DNA of 64,000 nucleotides from Mesomycoplasma ovipneumoniae (lineage in GTDB: Bacteria; Bacillota_I; Bacilli_A; Mycoplasmatales; Metamycoplasmataceae): positions 868,001-932,000 of the forward strand of contig NZ_CP124621.1 in the NCBI RefSeq assembly GCF_030012565.1. Direction: 5' to 3'. Below are positions 53,686 through 64,000 of the stretch, piece by piece (position 1 is the stretch's first letter; each line of letters opens with the position of its first letter). Under the pieces are notes generated by a model. That model was not told where the DNA came from. It searched no databases and saw only the letters and a program-made list of their open reading frames with translations. The position numbers and the translations under genes are program-made.

Positions 53686-55776
53686 ATGGAAATTATATCT
53701 CAAGAAAAACTCAAAAATTTTCTTAAAAACGAAAAGACTTTTATTGAAATTGTTAGAAAATTTAACGTGCCTTTTGACTTAAATCAACATTTGACACACC
53801 AAATAAGCACTTTAATTGAAAATTTCCAGGTTTTCAAAACTCTGGAAGGCAAATATTATTGACCTAAATTTATAGAAACTCGGGTTGGTATTTTCCGCGC
53901 TACCCAATCATCGTTTGGTTTTGTTGAAGATAAGCAAAATCCAGCCCAAAAAAATAATATTTTTATACCCGGAAGATTTACTGCAAATGCTCTTGAGGGC
54001 GATGAAGTCAAAATCAATATTTATGTTGACAGATTCAAAAGTGATCAATTTTTCGGTGTTGTTACTAAAATTATTCAGCGAAACACTAAGTTTTTAATTG
54101 GAAAAGTTGTTAAAGACGATAAATTTTGAGATTTTGAGCCTATTAATTTTAAGGGGAATTTTTTCTTTCGCTGAAATTCAACTCAAGATCTAGAAATCAA
54201 TAATTTTTATAAAGTAAAAATTATTGATTATCAAAAAAATGTCCTTAAACTAGATGTTATTCAAAAAATTGGACACAAATCAGAGCCTTTTTTACATGTA
54301 AAAATTCCTATAATTGAATCAGAAATCACTGACACATTTAGCGCAGAAGTTCTGGCTGAATCATCAAAAATTGAACAAGAAATAAAAAATATCGAGAAAA
54401 ACAGAGTAGATTTACGAAATGAACTTGTGGTAACAATTGATGGCGATGATACAAAAGATTTTGATGACGCCATTTCTATTGAACAAACAAAAGAGGGAAA
54501 TTTTCTCTTAAAAGTTCATATTGCAGACGTAGCACATTATGTAAAACAGGATTCAGCAATTGATATTGAAGCACAAAAAAGGGGAACTTCAATTTATTTG
54601 CCTCACATGGTAATTCCAATGCTACCTGAAGAATTATCAAACGGAATTTGCTCTTTGATGCCTAATGTCGACAGATTTACTATCACAATGGAATCTCTTA
54701 TAAACAAAAAAGGTGAAAATTTATACATTAAAATTTACCCTTCTGTAATTAATTCAAAATGGCGTCTAACTTATGAAAAAGTAAATAATTTTTTTGCTGG
54801 TTCATTTTCATTTGGCGATACAGATCTAGAAAATATGTTAAAAAAGTGTTTAAATTTAAACACTATTTTGTCAAATTTCAAGAAAAAGCAAGGGTATATT
54901 GACCTTGCGCTTGATGAAGTTAAAATTATTTTAGACCAAGAAGGATATACACAATCCCTAAAACTAAAAAGAAGAGGAACTTCTGAAGAATTAATTGAAA
55001 ATTTTATGATTAGGGCAAATGAAAATGTTTCAGAATTTTTAACTAAGAAAAAAATTCCGATTTTATACCGGATTCATGCAACCCCTGATCCTGAAAAAAT
55101 AACAATTTTTAATCAAGTTATTAAATCTTTAGGCATACAACACAGCTTAAAATTAAATCCTACTTCTAAAGAGTTTGCACATAAAATTAATCAAATAAAA
55201 CTAGAAAATAACGACAATTTTCTTAAATATTCAATTTTAAGAACGATGCAAAAAGCAATTTATAGCACTGAAAACGAAGGACATTTTGGTCTTGCAGCTA
55301 GTTTTTATAGTCATTTTACCAGCCCTATCCGTCGTTATCCTGATTTATTATTGCATAGAATTATTCGCAACTTTTTGTTCCAAAAAAATGATGACATTGA
55401 AACTTATAAGGAAATTTTGGAAAAAAATTCCTATACCACAACCGAGTTAGAACAAAAAGCATTTAATTTAGAGAGAAAAATTGTAAATATAAAAAAAGCT
55501 GAGTATGTCCAAAATTTGATTGGAAAATCCTTTAGAGCACAAATAACTTCTATTATTAAATCCGGATTTTTCGTTGAAATTGATGGAATGTTTGATGCCT
55601 TAATAGTAAATAAAACTCTTCCTGATAGCGAAAATGATCCTTATGTATTAGCAGAGGATAATTTTTGTTTATATAATAAAAAACATAGATTTAAATTAGG
55701 CGAATTTATCGATGTTAAAATTGAAAGCGCCAATATTTGAGACGGAAAAATTAGTGCTGTTTTAACAAACTATTAG
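53686..55776 (+). CDS. rnr: ribonuclease R (696 aa)
   Basis: 3'-5' exoribonuclease for mRNA and rRNA decay. After N-terminal cold-shock-like domains (GIFRATQSSFGFVEDKQNP, NIFIPGRFTANALEGDEVKI), the RNB catalytic domain has VVTIDGDDTKDFDDAISIEQ with the four metal-binding Asp residues, HIADVAHYVKQDSAID, GTSIYLPHMVIPMLPEELSN and AASFYSHFTSPIRRYPDLLLH. An S1 domain (FRAQITSIIKSGFFVEIDGM) ends it. TGA codons before 54427 and after 55740 are Trp, giving WDGKISAVLTNY at the end. The last 19 coding bases are duplicated downstream. Confidence 0.97.
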
Positions 55777-55815
55777 TCTTATTTGTAAAAAATGCTATAA
55801 ATTACAGCGTTTTTT
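55758..55815 (+). repeat. direct repeat, original: end of rnr with terminator
   Basis: Starts in the last codons of rnr (TGTTTTAACAAACTATTAG...), includes the stop codon and runs through the TGCTATAAATTACAGCG hairpin into T6. A near copy lies at 56380-56438 in the same orientation, bracketing the S/L island. Confidence 0.85.
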
Positions 55816-55816
55816 G
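55790..55816 (+). terminator. rnr terminator, proximal copy
   Basis: GCTATAA/TTACAGC stem with one mismatch (A opposite C), followed by T6. The distal copy at 56417-56438 has a perfect GCTGTAA/TTACAGC stem. Confidence 0.6.
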
Positions 55817-55823
55817 ATTTCAC

Positions 55824-55860
55824 GAGTTTCCAAGTTTGATGAGTTAATTTTAAAAAAGTA
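55824..55860 (+). repeat. S element fragment (copy g)
   Basis: GAGTTTCCAAGTTTGATGAG continuing into TTAATTTTAAAAAAG, matching the truncated copy at 17785. No hairpins remain. Bases 55861-55947 show no gene or repeat. Confidence 0.6.
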
Positions 55861-55947
55861 AAATTACTAAATATTTAAACTACATCTTTAGCTAAAACAC
55901 TCACAAAAATCATTTATGGATAAAATAACAAAAATATAAAAAAAATA

Positions 55948-56252
55948 CAACTACTATTTAAACTCAATGCAAATAGAAAACTCGTTTTTATTTGCAGCGA
56001 GCCTAAAAAAACATATGAAGTTTTGAAAGAACAATAACCAAAAGCCCTAAATTTATAGATTTCTAAACGGTTAAATTTATGGCATTCCATCATATTTAAA
56101 AATATGACGGAAAATTCGCATTTTCTGATTTTTTAGACAAAAAACATAATTAATTCCCCCTTAATTCAATATAAAAATTTATTAATTATTCTCATGTGAT
56201 TAATATTATAACATAATTTTTTTCTTAGACCAAGCATTTTTTTTTTTTTTTT
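55948..56252 (-). ncRNA. L element, full copy 2 (inverted): candidate structured RNA
   Basis: On the minus strand: A16 tract (56237-56252), TTGGTC (56228-56233), 17-base spacer, TATAAT (56205-56210), AAGGGGG, a 4-codon ORF (MFFV), then the body colinear with 18481-18705. Stem A pairs TTCCGTCATATTT with AAATATGATGGAA. Stem B pairs TGCAAATA (minus strand) with TATTTGCA (plus-strand arms 55968-55975 and 55989-55996), where copy 1 has TGTAAAAA with TTTTTACA. These differences are compensatory. Transcription is inferred from the promoter only. Confidence 0.6.
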
Positions 56253-56280
56253 GAAAAAGGTTGATTTCAAAACTATAAAA

Positions 56281-56376
56281 ATTAAGGTTTTAGCATCAAA
56301 AAACCCGGATTTACGGGTATTTTTGCATATTTATATTCACTAAAAAGTGAATTTTTACCACCTAACTGTCAAACTC
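56281..56376 (-). repeat. S element (copy h, inverted)
   Basis: Full S element on the minus strand: GAGTTTGACAGTTAGGTGG start, ATTCACT/AGTGAAT hairpin, ACCCG-TAAATC-CGGGT followed by T6, and GCTAAAACCTTAATTTTT end. It is downstream of lspA (minus strand) in terminator orientation. Confidence 0.8.
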
Positions 56377-56379
56377 AGG

Positions 56380-56438
56380 TGTTTTAACAAATTATTAGTC
56401 TTATTTGCAAAAAAATGCTGTAAATTACAGCGTTTTTT
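56380..56438 (+). repeat. direct repeat, duplicate of the rnr 3' end and terminator
   Basis: Near copy of 55758-55815: TGTTTTAACAAATTATTAG, CTTATTTGCAAAAAAATGCT and GTAAATTACAGCGTTTTTTT. It contains a perfect GCTGTAA/TTACAGC stem (56417-56430) with T7 and now serves as the boundary between rnr and lspA, whose stop codon begins at 56440. Confidence 0.85.
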
Positions 56439-57040
56439 TAATTTTTATTTCTTTTCTTAAAGATTTTATTTTTAAGTTTTTTTGAAATTCAAGGTTGAGC
56501 ATGATCATAAAGAGAGACAATAAAAATTCCAATAGGTCCAACAAAAATAAAAATATCTGCAAAATTAAATGTCCCACTTGACCTTACAAATGGCAAAAAA
56601 AGTAAATCTTTTACTTGATTATCATCCAAAATTCGGTCAATTTCGTTACCTCAATTCCCACCTAATAATATGGCCATAAAAACTGTAAGCGAATATTTTT
56701 TTGAAAAAGGAATCAAAATCAAAAGTATCAAACTTAATAAAAAGGCAAAAATATGAATGCCTGTAAAACCAATAAATTTATTAATTCCCGAAGTTACACC
56801 TTGATGCAAAAGTGGACGAAAACCAATAAAACCTCATGAAATAATTTTGACAAAGCCTTTATCGGTTGATTCCCTATACTCTTCTGGGGTAAAAATTAAA
56901 TTTTTTGTTAGTTGATCGATTAATAAAGCAACTAAAATAACCAAAAAAGCAATCAAAATGTTTATTAATAAGCGTTTTTTGCCGATTTTAGTATATTTTG
57001 AATTAATATATTTAATAATAGGGTTAATTTTTGTTTTCAT
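56438..57040 (-). CDS. lspA: lipoprotein signal peptidase II (200 aa)
   Basis: Membrane aspartyl protease that cleaves prolipoprotein signal peptides. Four membrane helices; the catalytic Asp residues are in GGNWGNEIDRILDD and FNFADIFIFVG, and FRPLLHQGVTSGI is the conserved periplasmic-side segment. TGA Trp codons are used (SWGFIG, GNWGNE). The N-terminus carries an approximately 25-residue Lys-rich extension. It overlaps the end of ileS by 17 bases. The C-terminal stop lies in the T run of the duplicated rnr terminator, so the two genes share a convergent terminator. Confidence 0.94.
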
Positions 57041-59672
57041 TCAAAACCTCAAAACAACGACCACAAACATCCTGAATTTTTTCAAAATGGTTTCAACATC
57101 TTGGACATTTAGGTCAATTAAGATTATAAATGCTTATTTCATCCTTAAATTCGACTTTTGCAACCATTAATAATTTCACAAGATCAAGTGATTTTAGAAA
57201 ATTTGAGGAATTAGAATCTAAAACAACCGCAATTTCATTTGAACGATTTATTTCTTTTGATTGAATTTTTTGCTCAATTAGTTGATAAACTGAATCTTTA
57301 ACATCGAAAAATTCAGTTCATTTTTCGTCTAATTTTGGATCAAAATTAGACTTTTTAAAGAAATTTTCCAAGTGTATTGATGTTTGTTTTTCACTTTTTT
57401 GAACAAATTGGTAAATTTCTTCGGCTGTTGTTGGCATAATTGGCGCAATTGCAATATTTAAAACTAATAAAAGTTCATAAAAAACGTATTGAATTGAGCG
57501 TCTTTTTACTGAATTTTTTGAATCAGCATACAAAATATCCTTAACAATTGACAGATAAAAATTAGAAAATTCAATTATAAAATTATTAATTATTTTTACA
57601 ACACGAACAAAGCGATATTCATCATAATACTGAATTATTTCGTTTTTTAGCTTTTGAATTTTATTATATATAAACAGGTCAACTTCTTGTAATTCATATT
57701 GTTTTGGTTCAAAATCTGCTAAATTTGTGATTAAAAATCGAACTGTGTTGCGAATTTTACGATAAATTTCAACATTTTGCTCAAAAATTGACTCTGAATA
57801 AACAATGTCATTATAATATTCACTATTTGCAACTCAAAGTCGAAAAATATCACAACCGTACTTATTCAAAATTACAAGCGGATCAACTCCATTTCCTCTT
57901 GATTTTGACATTTTGTTACCTTTTGAATCAACAACAAAACCATGAGACAGTAATTTTTTATAAGGTGAAAAACCAAAATATATCACCGAATTTATTAATG
58001 ATGAATTAAATCAACCGCGATATTGGTCAGATCCTTCTAAATAAATATCAAAAGGAGGTTTTTCGTTGTTAATATTTGCGGCCAAAAAACTAACACCTGA
58101 ATCAAATCAGACATCCAAAATATCGTTTTCTTTCGTTCAACCTAAATTTTGGTATTTAGGAGGCAAAAGTTCGTCAGCTGTTTTTTGATATCAGATTGAA
58201 GAGCCAAATTCTTGAACTTGTGAAATTATATGGTCAAAAATTTCTGGCTTATCTAAAACAGGATTTTTATTTTTGTCATAAAAAATAATTAACGGAATTC
58301 CTCAACTTCTCTGGCGCGAAATTAGTCAGTCTTTTCTGTCAATTATCATTTTTGTTAAGCGGTTTTTGAGTCATTTTTCAGGAAATTCAATTTGATTTAT
58401 TGCTGTTTCAAGTTCTTTTTTAATTTTCTCAACAGAAACAAATCACTGCGGTGTGCCGCGATAAATTACGGGTTTTAATGTTCGCCAATCATGCGGGAAT
58501 GAGTGGGTGATAAAATTTAATTTTAAAAGTGATTGTTTTTCCTTGAGATATTCGCTTATTGATTTATTTGCTGAATCATAAAATTGACCAGAAAATTGAC
58601 CTGCTTTTTCATTAAATTTTCCATCATCTTCAACGTGCATAACCATTTCAAGATCATTTTCTCGACCAATCCAGTAGTCATCTTCACCAAAAAGTGGCGC
58701 AAGATGAACAAGACCCGAACCAGCATCCAAAGTAACATGGTGACCTGAAACTATAGGGCAAACTTTGTCAAAAATAGGGTGAAAATACTCGATATTTACA
58801 AGATTTTTTCCTAAAAATGTGTCAATAATTTCATAAGAATTTCAGCCAAAACTTGAGGCTAATGTTTGTAATAATTTTTCGGCTAAAATGTAAAAATTTG
58901 ATCCAACTTTTACTCTAACATAGTCAAAATTTAGACCAACAGCTACTCCTGCATTTGCGATTAGTGTTCAAGGGGTTGTTGTTCAAATAATGATTTTATC
59001 GCCACTTTTTACAAAATTGTTGCCATTTTTAACTTCAAAAGCAACAAAAATGGAAGGAGAACGGTGATTTAGATACTCAATTTCGGCTTCGGCTAGGGCA
59101 CTTTGACTTGAAGGAGATCAATAAATTGGCTTTAAAGCACGATAAATTAGACCTTTTTCAGCGATTTTTTTAAATAATTTTAGTTGCTTTGCTTCATAAT
59201 GCGGGTCATTTGTTTGATAAATTTGGCTAAAATCTGTTAATAAATTTAATTTTTCAAACTGTTTTTTTTGAACTAAAATTTGTGAATTAGCAAAATCATT
59301 TGCTTTTTGGCGAATTTCTAATGTCGATTTTGTGTCAATTTGGTTAATAATTTTATTTTCAATTGGAAGACCGTGAGTATCTCAACCTGGCACAAAAGGT
59401 GAATAAAAACCAGACATTGATTTATATCGAACTATTATATCTTTTAAAACTTTATTAAGAGCATGACCAATATGAATGTCACCATTTGCATAAGGAGGTC
59501 CGTCATGAAGAATAAATCTTGGATTATTAATATTTTTTTTTAAAAGTTTTTGATAAATGTCTTCATTTTTTCAAAATTCAGTAAAAAATTTGTCCTTTTG
59601 AGGCAAATTAGCTTTCATTGAGAAATCTGTGGAAAATATATTGAGCGAATTTTTATAGAAATTTTTATCCAT
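57024..59672 (-). CDS. ileS: isoleucyl-tRNA synthetase (882 aa)
   Basis: Charges tRNA-Ile and edits Val. HIGH motif in [20 protein letters not shown], the editing domain with [23 protein letters not shown] in [20 protein letters not shown], and a C-terminal zinc-binding [18 protein letters not shown]. Many TGA Trp codons break the standard frame into short pieces; I followed one frame from ATG 59672 to TAA 57024. The zinc-finger type indicates a eubacterial IleRS of the mupirocin-sensitive class, which is an inference from architecture. Confidence 0.95.
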
Positions 59673-59675
59673 TGT

Positions 59676-62180
59676 TTATTCCTTTTCAATCTTTTCAAGA
59701 ATTAAATTTATGTCAATTTCACTTATTTCTTGAAGTTTAGTCTTTAAAATCTTACTAGAATTTGCTTGATTTTGTTCAATAAAATTTGGTAAATTTTCGT
59801 TATTTTTATCAGTTGTTAAAAATAATTTATAATTTTTTTTAGGATTAGGGTCAAAATTGATAAATTTTTGGACTGGAACGACTTTTAAAGTGGTGTCAAA
59901 ATCGAAAACTTGCAAATTTTCACTATAAATTTCGACACTTTTTGGAATTATAGAAAAATCAAGTTTTGAATCAAAGCTTTTAGGAGCGATTGTTCTATTA
60001 CCAAAATGAAGTTTTTCTGACGCAATTTTTTCAAAACGCGAATAATTATCAATAACCGCGATTTCCTCAGAAGAGTCAATTAAAACAGATGCAACAATTT
60101 TTTCATTTTTTTGAAGTTTTAAAATTTTTACACCTGAAGAAATACGCCCATAAATTGGAACATCTGAAGCACTTATTTTTAGTGCACGATTTTGTGACGT
60201 GATTAAAACGATGTTTTTTAATTTATTTTCTAAAAAAATGCTAATTAATTCATCACCTTCTTTGGGTTTAAAGCAATTTATCATATTATTTGGTCTAATT
60301 TTTACTATTTCTTTTAGTTGCATTCTTTTTGCATAACCAAATTTAGTTATAAAAAGCAAAAAATGATTAGAATCTAGGTCATCAACAAAAAAAGAATTAA
60401 TTAATTCGTGGTCATTTTTAAGACCAAGAGAAATTTTTAAGTTATTTGGGTTATTTTTTAGCGTTAATTCTTCGAGTTGATGAGCTAACAACATCCCAAC
60501 ATCACCTTTATTTGTTAAAAAAAGTCCTTTTTGACGTTGATTTATTTTACCTTGAAAAACAAAAAAATCTTCTGAAGGTAACTGAATTTTTTCAATTTCC
60601 TCGACTGCATGATTTTTTATGTTCATTTTTTTAAAAAGGCCACTCTTAGAAACTCAAAAATAAAACTGCTCGTCCTTAATTAAATCTTGATGGTTGATTT
60701 TTACTTGCAATTCTTTGTCAACTATTTTAGTTTTTCGTGGAGAACCATAAATCTGAGCAAAATTTTCAAGCATTGAAATTAAATGAAGATCAAATTCTTC
60801 TTTATTTTCAATAAGTTTTTGAAATTCTTCAATATTTTGGGCTAAGGTTTTTGATTCATTTAAAAATGACTGCTGTTCAATTTTAGACAATCTATACAAA
60901 CGCATCGAAGCAATTGCCTCAGCTTGAACTTCGGTAAAATTTAAATATTTAACTAAATCAGCAATTACACCCGCTTTTGAATTATCAGATTTACGAATAA
61001 TTTCAATTACTTCATTAGTTATATCGGCAACTTTTAAAAAACCTTCTATGATTTCAAGCCTTTTTTTGCTTTTAAAAAGTTCATAATTAAATTCACCTAG
61101 TTTAACTTTTCTTAAATGCTCAAGGAAATAAGCAATCATTTCTTTAATTGACAGTAATTTTGGTGAATTATTACAAATTGCTACCGAATTATAGGAATAA
61201 TAAATTTGCATATCTGTTTTTTGCAGTAAATAATTAAGAATTAACTCGGCGTTTGCATCTTTTTCAAGTTCTACAAAAATTAGCACACCATTTTGATCAG
61301 ATTGGTCAATAACCTCTTTAATTCCGCTAATTTTTTCTTCAAATCGAATTGTATCAATTTGCTGAATCAGGTTAGCTTTTGAAATTCCAAAAGGAATAGA
61401 AGAAATTTCGATCACTTTTTGCTTGTTTTTTTCAGAAATTTTGTATGATGATGAAATTTGAATTTTTCCTTTTCCGGTTTCAAAAGCATCTAAAATTCCG
61501 GCTTTTCCATAAACTATTCCGCCTGTGGGAAAATCAGGACCTAAAATAACTTTCGAAATTTGTGCGTTTGTAATTAAAGGATTTTTGATCATTAAAATTA
61601 CGGCTTGGATTACTTCAACTAAATTATGTGGAGGTATTTCGGTAGCAAAACCACTTGCAATTCCGATTGCCCCGTTAATTAACAAGTTAGGAAAAATTGC
61701 TGGTAAAACTGTGGGCTCTTTTTCGCTGTCATCAAAATTAGGATAGAAATTTACGACATTTTTTGACAATAATTCAAGCAAATGTTCACTAATTTGGGCT
61801 AGTCTAACTTCGGTATACCTCATTGCAGCAGGGGGGTCATCATCAATTGAGCCTTTATTTCCGTGCATTTCTACAAGTGGAATGTTAATTTTTCACTCTT
61901 GAGACAGCCGAACTAGTGCATCATAAATCGATAAATCTCCGTGTGGGTGAAATTTACCAATTACATCTCCGACAACTCTGGCTGATTTTTTGTAATTTTT
62001 AGTATTTTTTAGGCCTAGCTGCCACATTGAATAAAGAATTCTTCTCTGAACAGGTTTTAGTCCATCGCGAACATCAGGAATTGCTCTGTTTTGAATTATA
62101 TATTTTGAGTAGCGCGTAAATTTTTCAGCCAAAATTTGATCTAACTTGGAGTTAATGATTAAATCTAAATTTTTACTCAT
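59676..62180 (-). CDS. parC: topoisomerase IV subunit A (834 aa)
   Basis: DNA-cleaving subunit that decatenates chromosomes. [20 protein letters not shown] lies near residue 33. [20 protein letters not shown] is the resistance-determining region. The catalytic Tyr is in [14 protein letters not shown]-terminal beta-pinwheel of about 300 residues follows ([28 protein letters not shown]); the GyrA box of gyrase was not seen. TGA Trp codons join three segments. The ATG overlaps the parE stop by 8 bases, so the two subunits are coupled. Confidence 0.94.
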
Positions 62181-64000
62181 AGACTGGCTCCTTTAAATTG
62201 TCAATAAAACTATCTTCAAGTGAAAAGTCAACATTTTCTTGGATTCAATTTTTACGCAAATCGGCTCTTTCTCCCATTAAAATGCGGAAATTTTCCTCAA
62301 CTTTTTCAAGGTCTTCGATAAAAACTTTTTCTAAAGTTCGTTTTTCAGGATCCATTGTTGTCTGTCAAAGTTGGGATGCATTCATTTCACCAAGACCTTT
62401 ATAACGCTGAATTTGAGCATTAGGGTGTTTTTTTACATATTCATGGAATTCTTTTTCATCTCAAATATAAATGTCTTTCTTATTTTTTTCACTAATTCGG
62501 TACAAAGGCGGTTGGGCGATATAAACAAAACCATTTTCAATTAAAGGGCGCATATGATAAAACAAGAAAGTCAAAATTAAAATTTGAATGTGAGCGCCGT
62601 CGTTGTCAGCATCGGTCATAATGATGATTTTGCCATAATTTAAGTTTTTAAGGTTAAAATTCTGGCCAATTCCAGTACCTAAAGCACTAATAATGGCGAT
62701 AATTTCTTCATTTTTTAAAACTTCGATCAATCGAGTTTTTTGTGAATTTACAATTTTACCTTTGAGTGGTAAAATTGCTTGAAATTCTCGATTTCGCGCA
62801 AGTTTTGCTGAACCTCCAGCTGATTCACCTTCAACTAAAAAAAGCTCGCGATTCATAGCTTTTTTTGAATTAGCAGGTGTTAATTTTCCTGATAAAATCC
62901 TTTTTTCTTTGGCCACTGACTTAGAAATTTTTGTTTCTGTTAGACTTAATTTTAACTTTTCTTTTTGCTGATAAACATTTAGTAAAAAAGTAATAATTTT
63001 TTGAGCAGTTTCTTTATTTTGAATAAAAAAGGACATTAAATTTCTAAAAACGACCTCTTCAGTGACTGTTTTTGCCAAGACTGTTGCTAATTTATTTTTA
63101 GTTTGCCCGACAAATTCCAAAATTGGTTCAGGAATTCGCAGCGATAAAATTAAGGAAAGGCCAACTTTTACATCATTAAAGTCAAAAATTTGCTTATTTT
63201 TCAGCAAATTATTTTGTTGGCCATAAGTATTAATTGCTTTTACAATTCCAGCTTTTAGGCCATTTTCATGACTTCCGCCTAAATTTGTTTTTACGTTATT
63301 AACAAATGAAATAATATTTTCTTGTTGAGAATCAACATACTGAAATGCAAATTCTACTATGATTTCTTGACTTTTTTCTTTAAAAGCGATAATTTTGTCA
63401 TGAATTTTCTGGCTATCTTTGTTTAAAAATTCAACAAAATTTTCAATTCCTTTGCTAAATTGAAAAGTTTTTTCAATACCGTTTTTTAGATCAACAAACT
63501 CGATTTTTAAATTTTTAACTAAAAAGCAAGTTTCCTGCAACCTTGAAATTATCATGTCAGGATCATATTCCTTGTGAGAAAAAAATGAAAAATCAGGCAA
63601 AAATACTATTTTTGTGCCACTAATTTTGCTAGGTCCTAATTCTTGGGTTCTATTTTCAATTTTCCCACCGTTAATAAAAGATGTATAAAACAATTTATGG
63701 TTGCGAGAAACAAAAACTTCCATTTTTTTCGATAATGCATTCACGACTGATGAGCCAACTCCGTGGAGTCCGCCGGCGGTTTTATAAATTTCATCAGAAA
63801 ATTTAGCTCCTGAATGAAGTTCTGTAAAAACTAATTCAACACCAGTTTTACCGGTCTTTTTGTGAATTTCAGTTGGAATTCCGCGACCATTGTCGCTAAT
63901 TTCAACTGAATTATCAGCATTTATTACCACTTTAATTTCATTTGCAAAACCAGCAATTACTTCATCAACTGCATTGTCAAAAATTTCTCAGATTAATTGA
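62173..64000 (-). CDS. parE: topoisomerase IV subunit B, 5' end outside window
   Basis: ATPase subunit partner of ParC. The visible 608 residues begin inside the ATP-binding domain ([20 protein letters not shown], then [20 protein letters not shown] and [19 protein letters not shown]). The Toprim domain has [27 protein letters not shown] and [14 protein letters not shown]. The C-terminus has [21 protein letters not shown] stretch of about 40-50 residues at the N-terminus is missing beyond 64000. TGA codons are Trp. parE rather than gyrB is inferred from the adjacent parC and the EGESAGGSA Toprim form. Confidence 0.92.

Noticed and set aside
59676-64000. gyrA/gyrB instead of parC/parE
   Set aside because: No GyrA-box was seen in the C-terminal pinwheel, and the subunit B to A order with an 8-base overlap fits parE-parC. 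Without a comparison to the gyrase genes elsewhere this remains strong but not absolute.

Overview
This window is AT-rich mycoplasma DNA that uses TGA as a tryptophan codon (genetic code 4). Almost every housekeeping gene reads as one conserved protein only if in-frame TGA is Trp, for example lepA, dnaK, der, ileS, atpA, rnr and parC. Gene content and the dispersed repeats suggest the M. hyopneumoniae / ovipneumoniae / flocculare / conjunctivae / dispar cluster (Mesomycoplasma). That placement is inference from gene content and I cannot name the species.

Layout. 1-3788 (+) is an accessory block of two small families of paralogous membrane proteins. One was amplified together with its downstream untranslated region. 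3923-6133 (+) is a two-gene type II restriction-modification unit. 6224-6770 holds a small Lys/Gln/Glu-rich ORF between direct repeats, plus a hairpin repeat. 6830-15348 (-) is a chaperone and translation-GTPase cluster: dnaK with a CIRCE operator, dnaJ, cmk, der, hup, a small membrane protein, lepA and a membrane protein. 15941-17521 (+) is uvrC. 17522-18710 is a gene-poor island built from two repeat families (called S and L here). 18711-26427 (-) carries a giant GDSL-hydrolase-like exported protein and a 1583-residue DUF4011 / superfamily 1 helicase / Vsr-like nuclease protein.

26487-38512 (-) is an information-processing run: tyrS, nfo, nif3-like, rpoD, dnaG, glyS, ffh, tsf, rpsB, recU. 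38618-45329 (-) is the complete F1Fo ATP synthase operon in canonical order (atpI-B-E-F-H-A-G-D-C), followed upstream by dinB, three poorly known conserved mycoplasma genes, obg and a choline-kinase-like gene. 50837-55776 (+) holds recA, cls, secG and rnr. 55777-56437 is a second repeat island. 56438-64000 (-) holds lspA, ileS, parC and the incomplete parE. I found no rRNA, tRNA, tmRNA or CRISPR array.

The most unusual signal is the repeat system. An approximately 290-bp element (L) occurs in full at 18416-18705 and, inverted, at 55948-56236, with a 54-bp identical 5' fragment at 17728-17781. Each copy starts with a homopolymer A tract and a TTGGTC-16/17-TATAAT promoter. The two full copies differ mainly in ways that preserve two long stems, including compensatory changes. 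The approximately 100-bp S element looks like a portable terminator with two hairpins and is mostly oriented as if ending the neighbouring gene. Both islands are bounded by direct repeats that include the 3' end of an adjacent gene (rnr, and the GDSL-like gene). The DUF4011-helicase-Vsr gene is the best candidate for an anti-phage function, alongside the restriction-modification pair.
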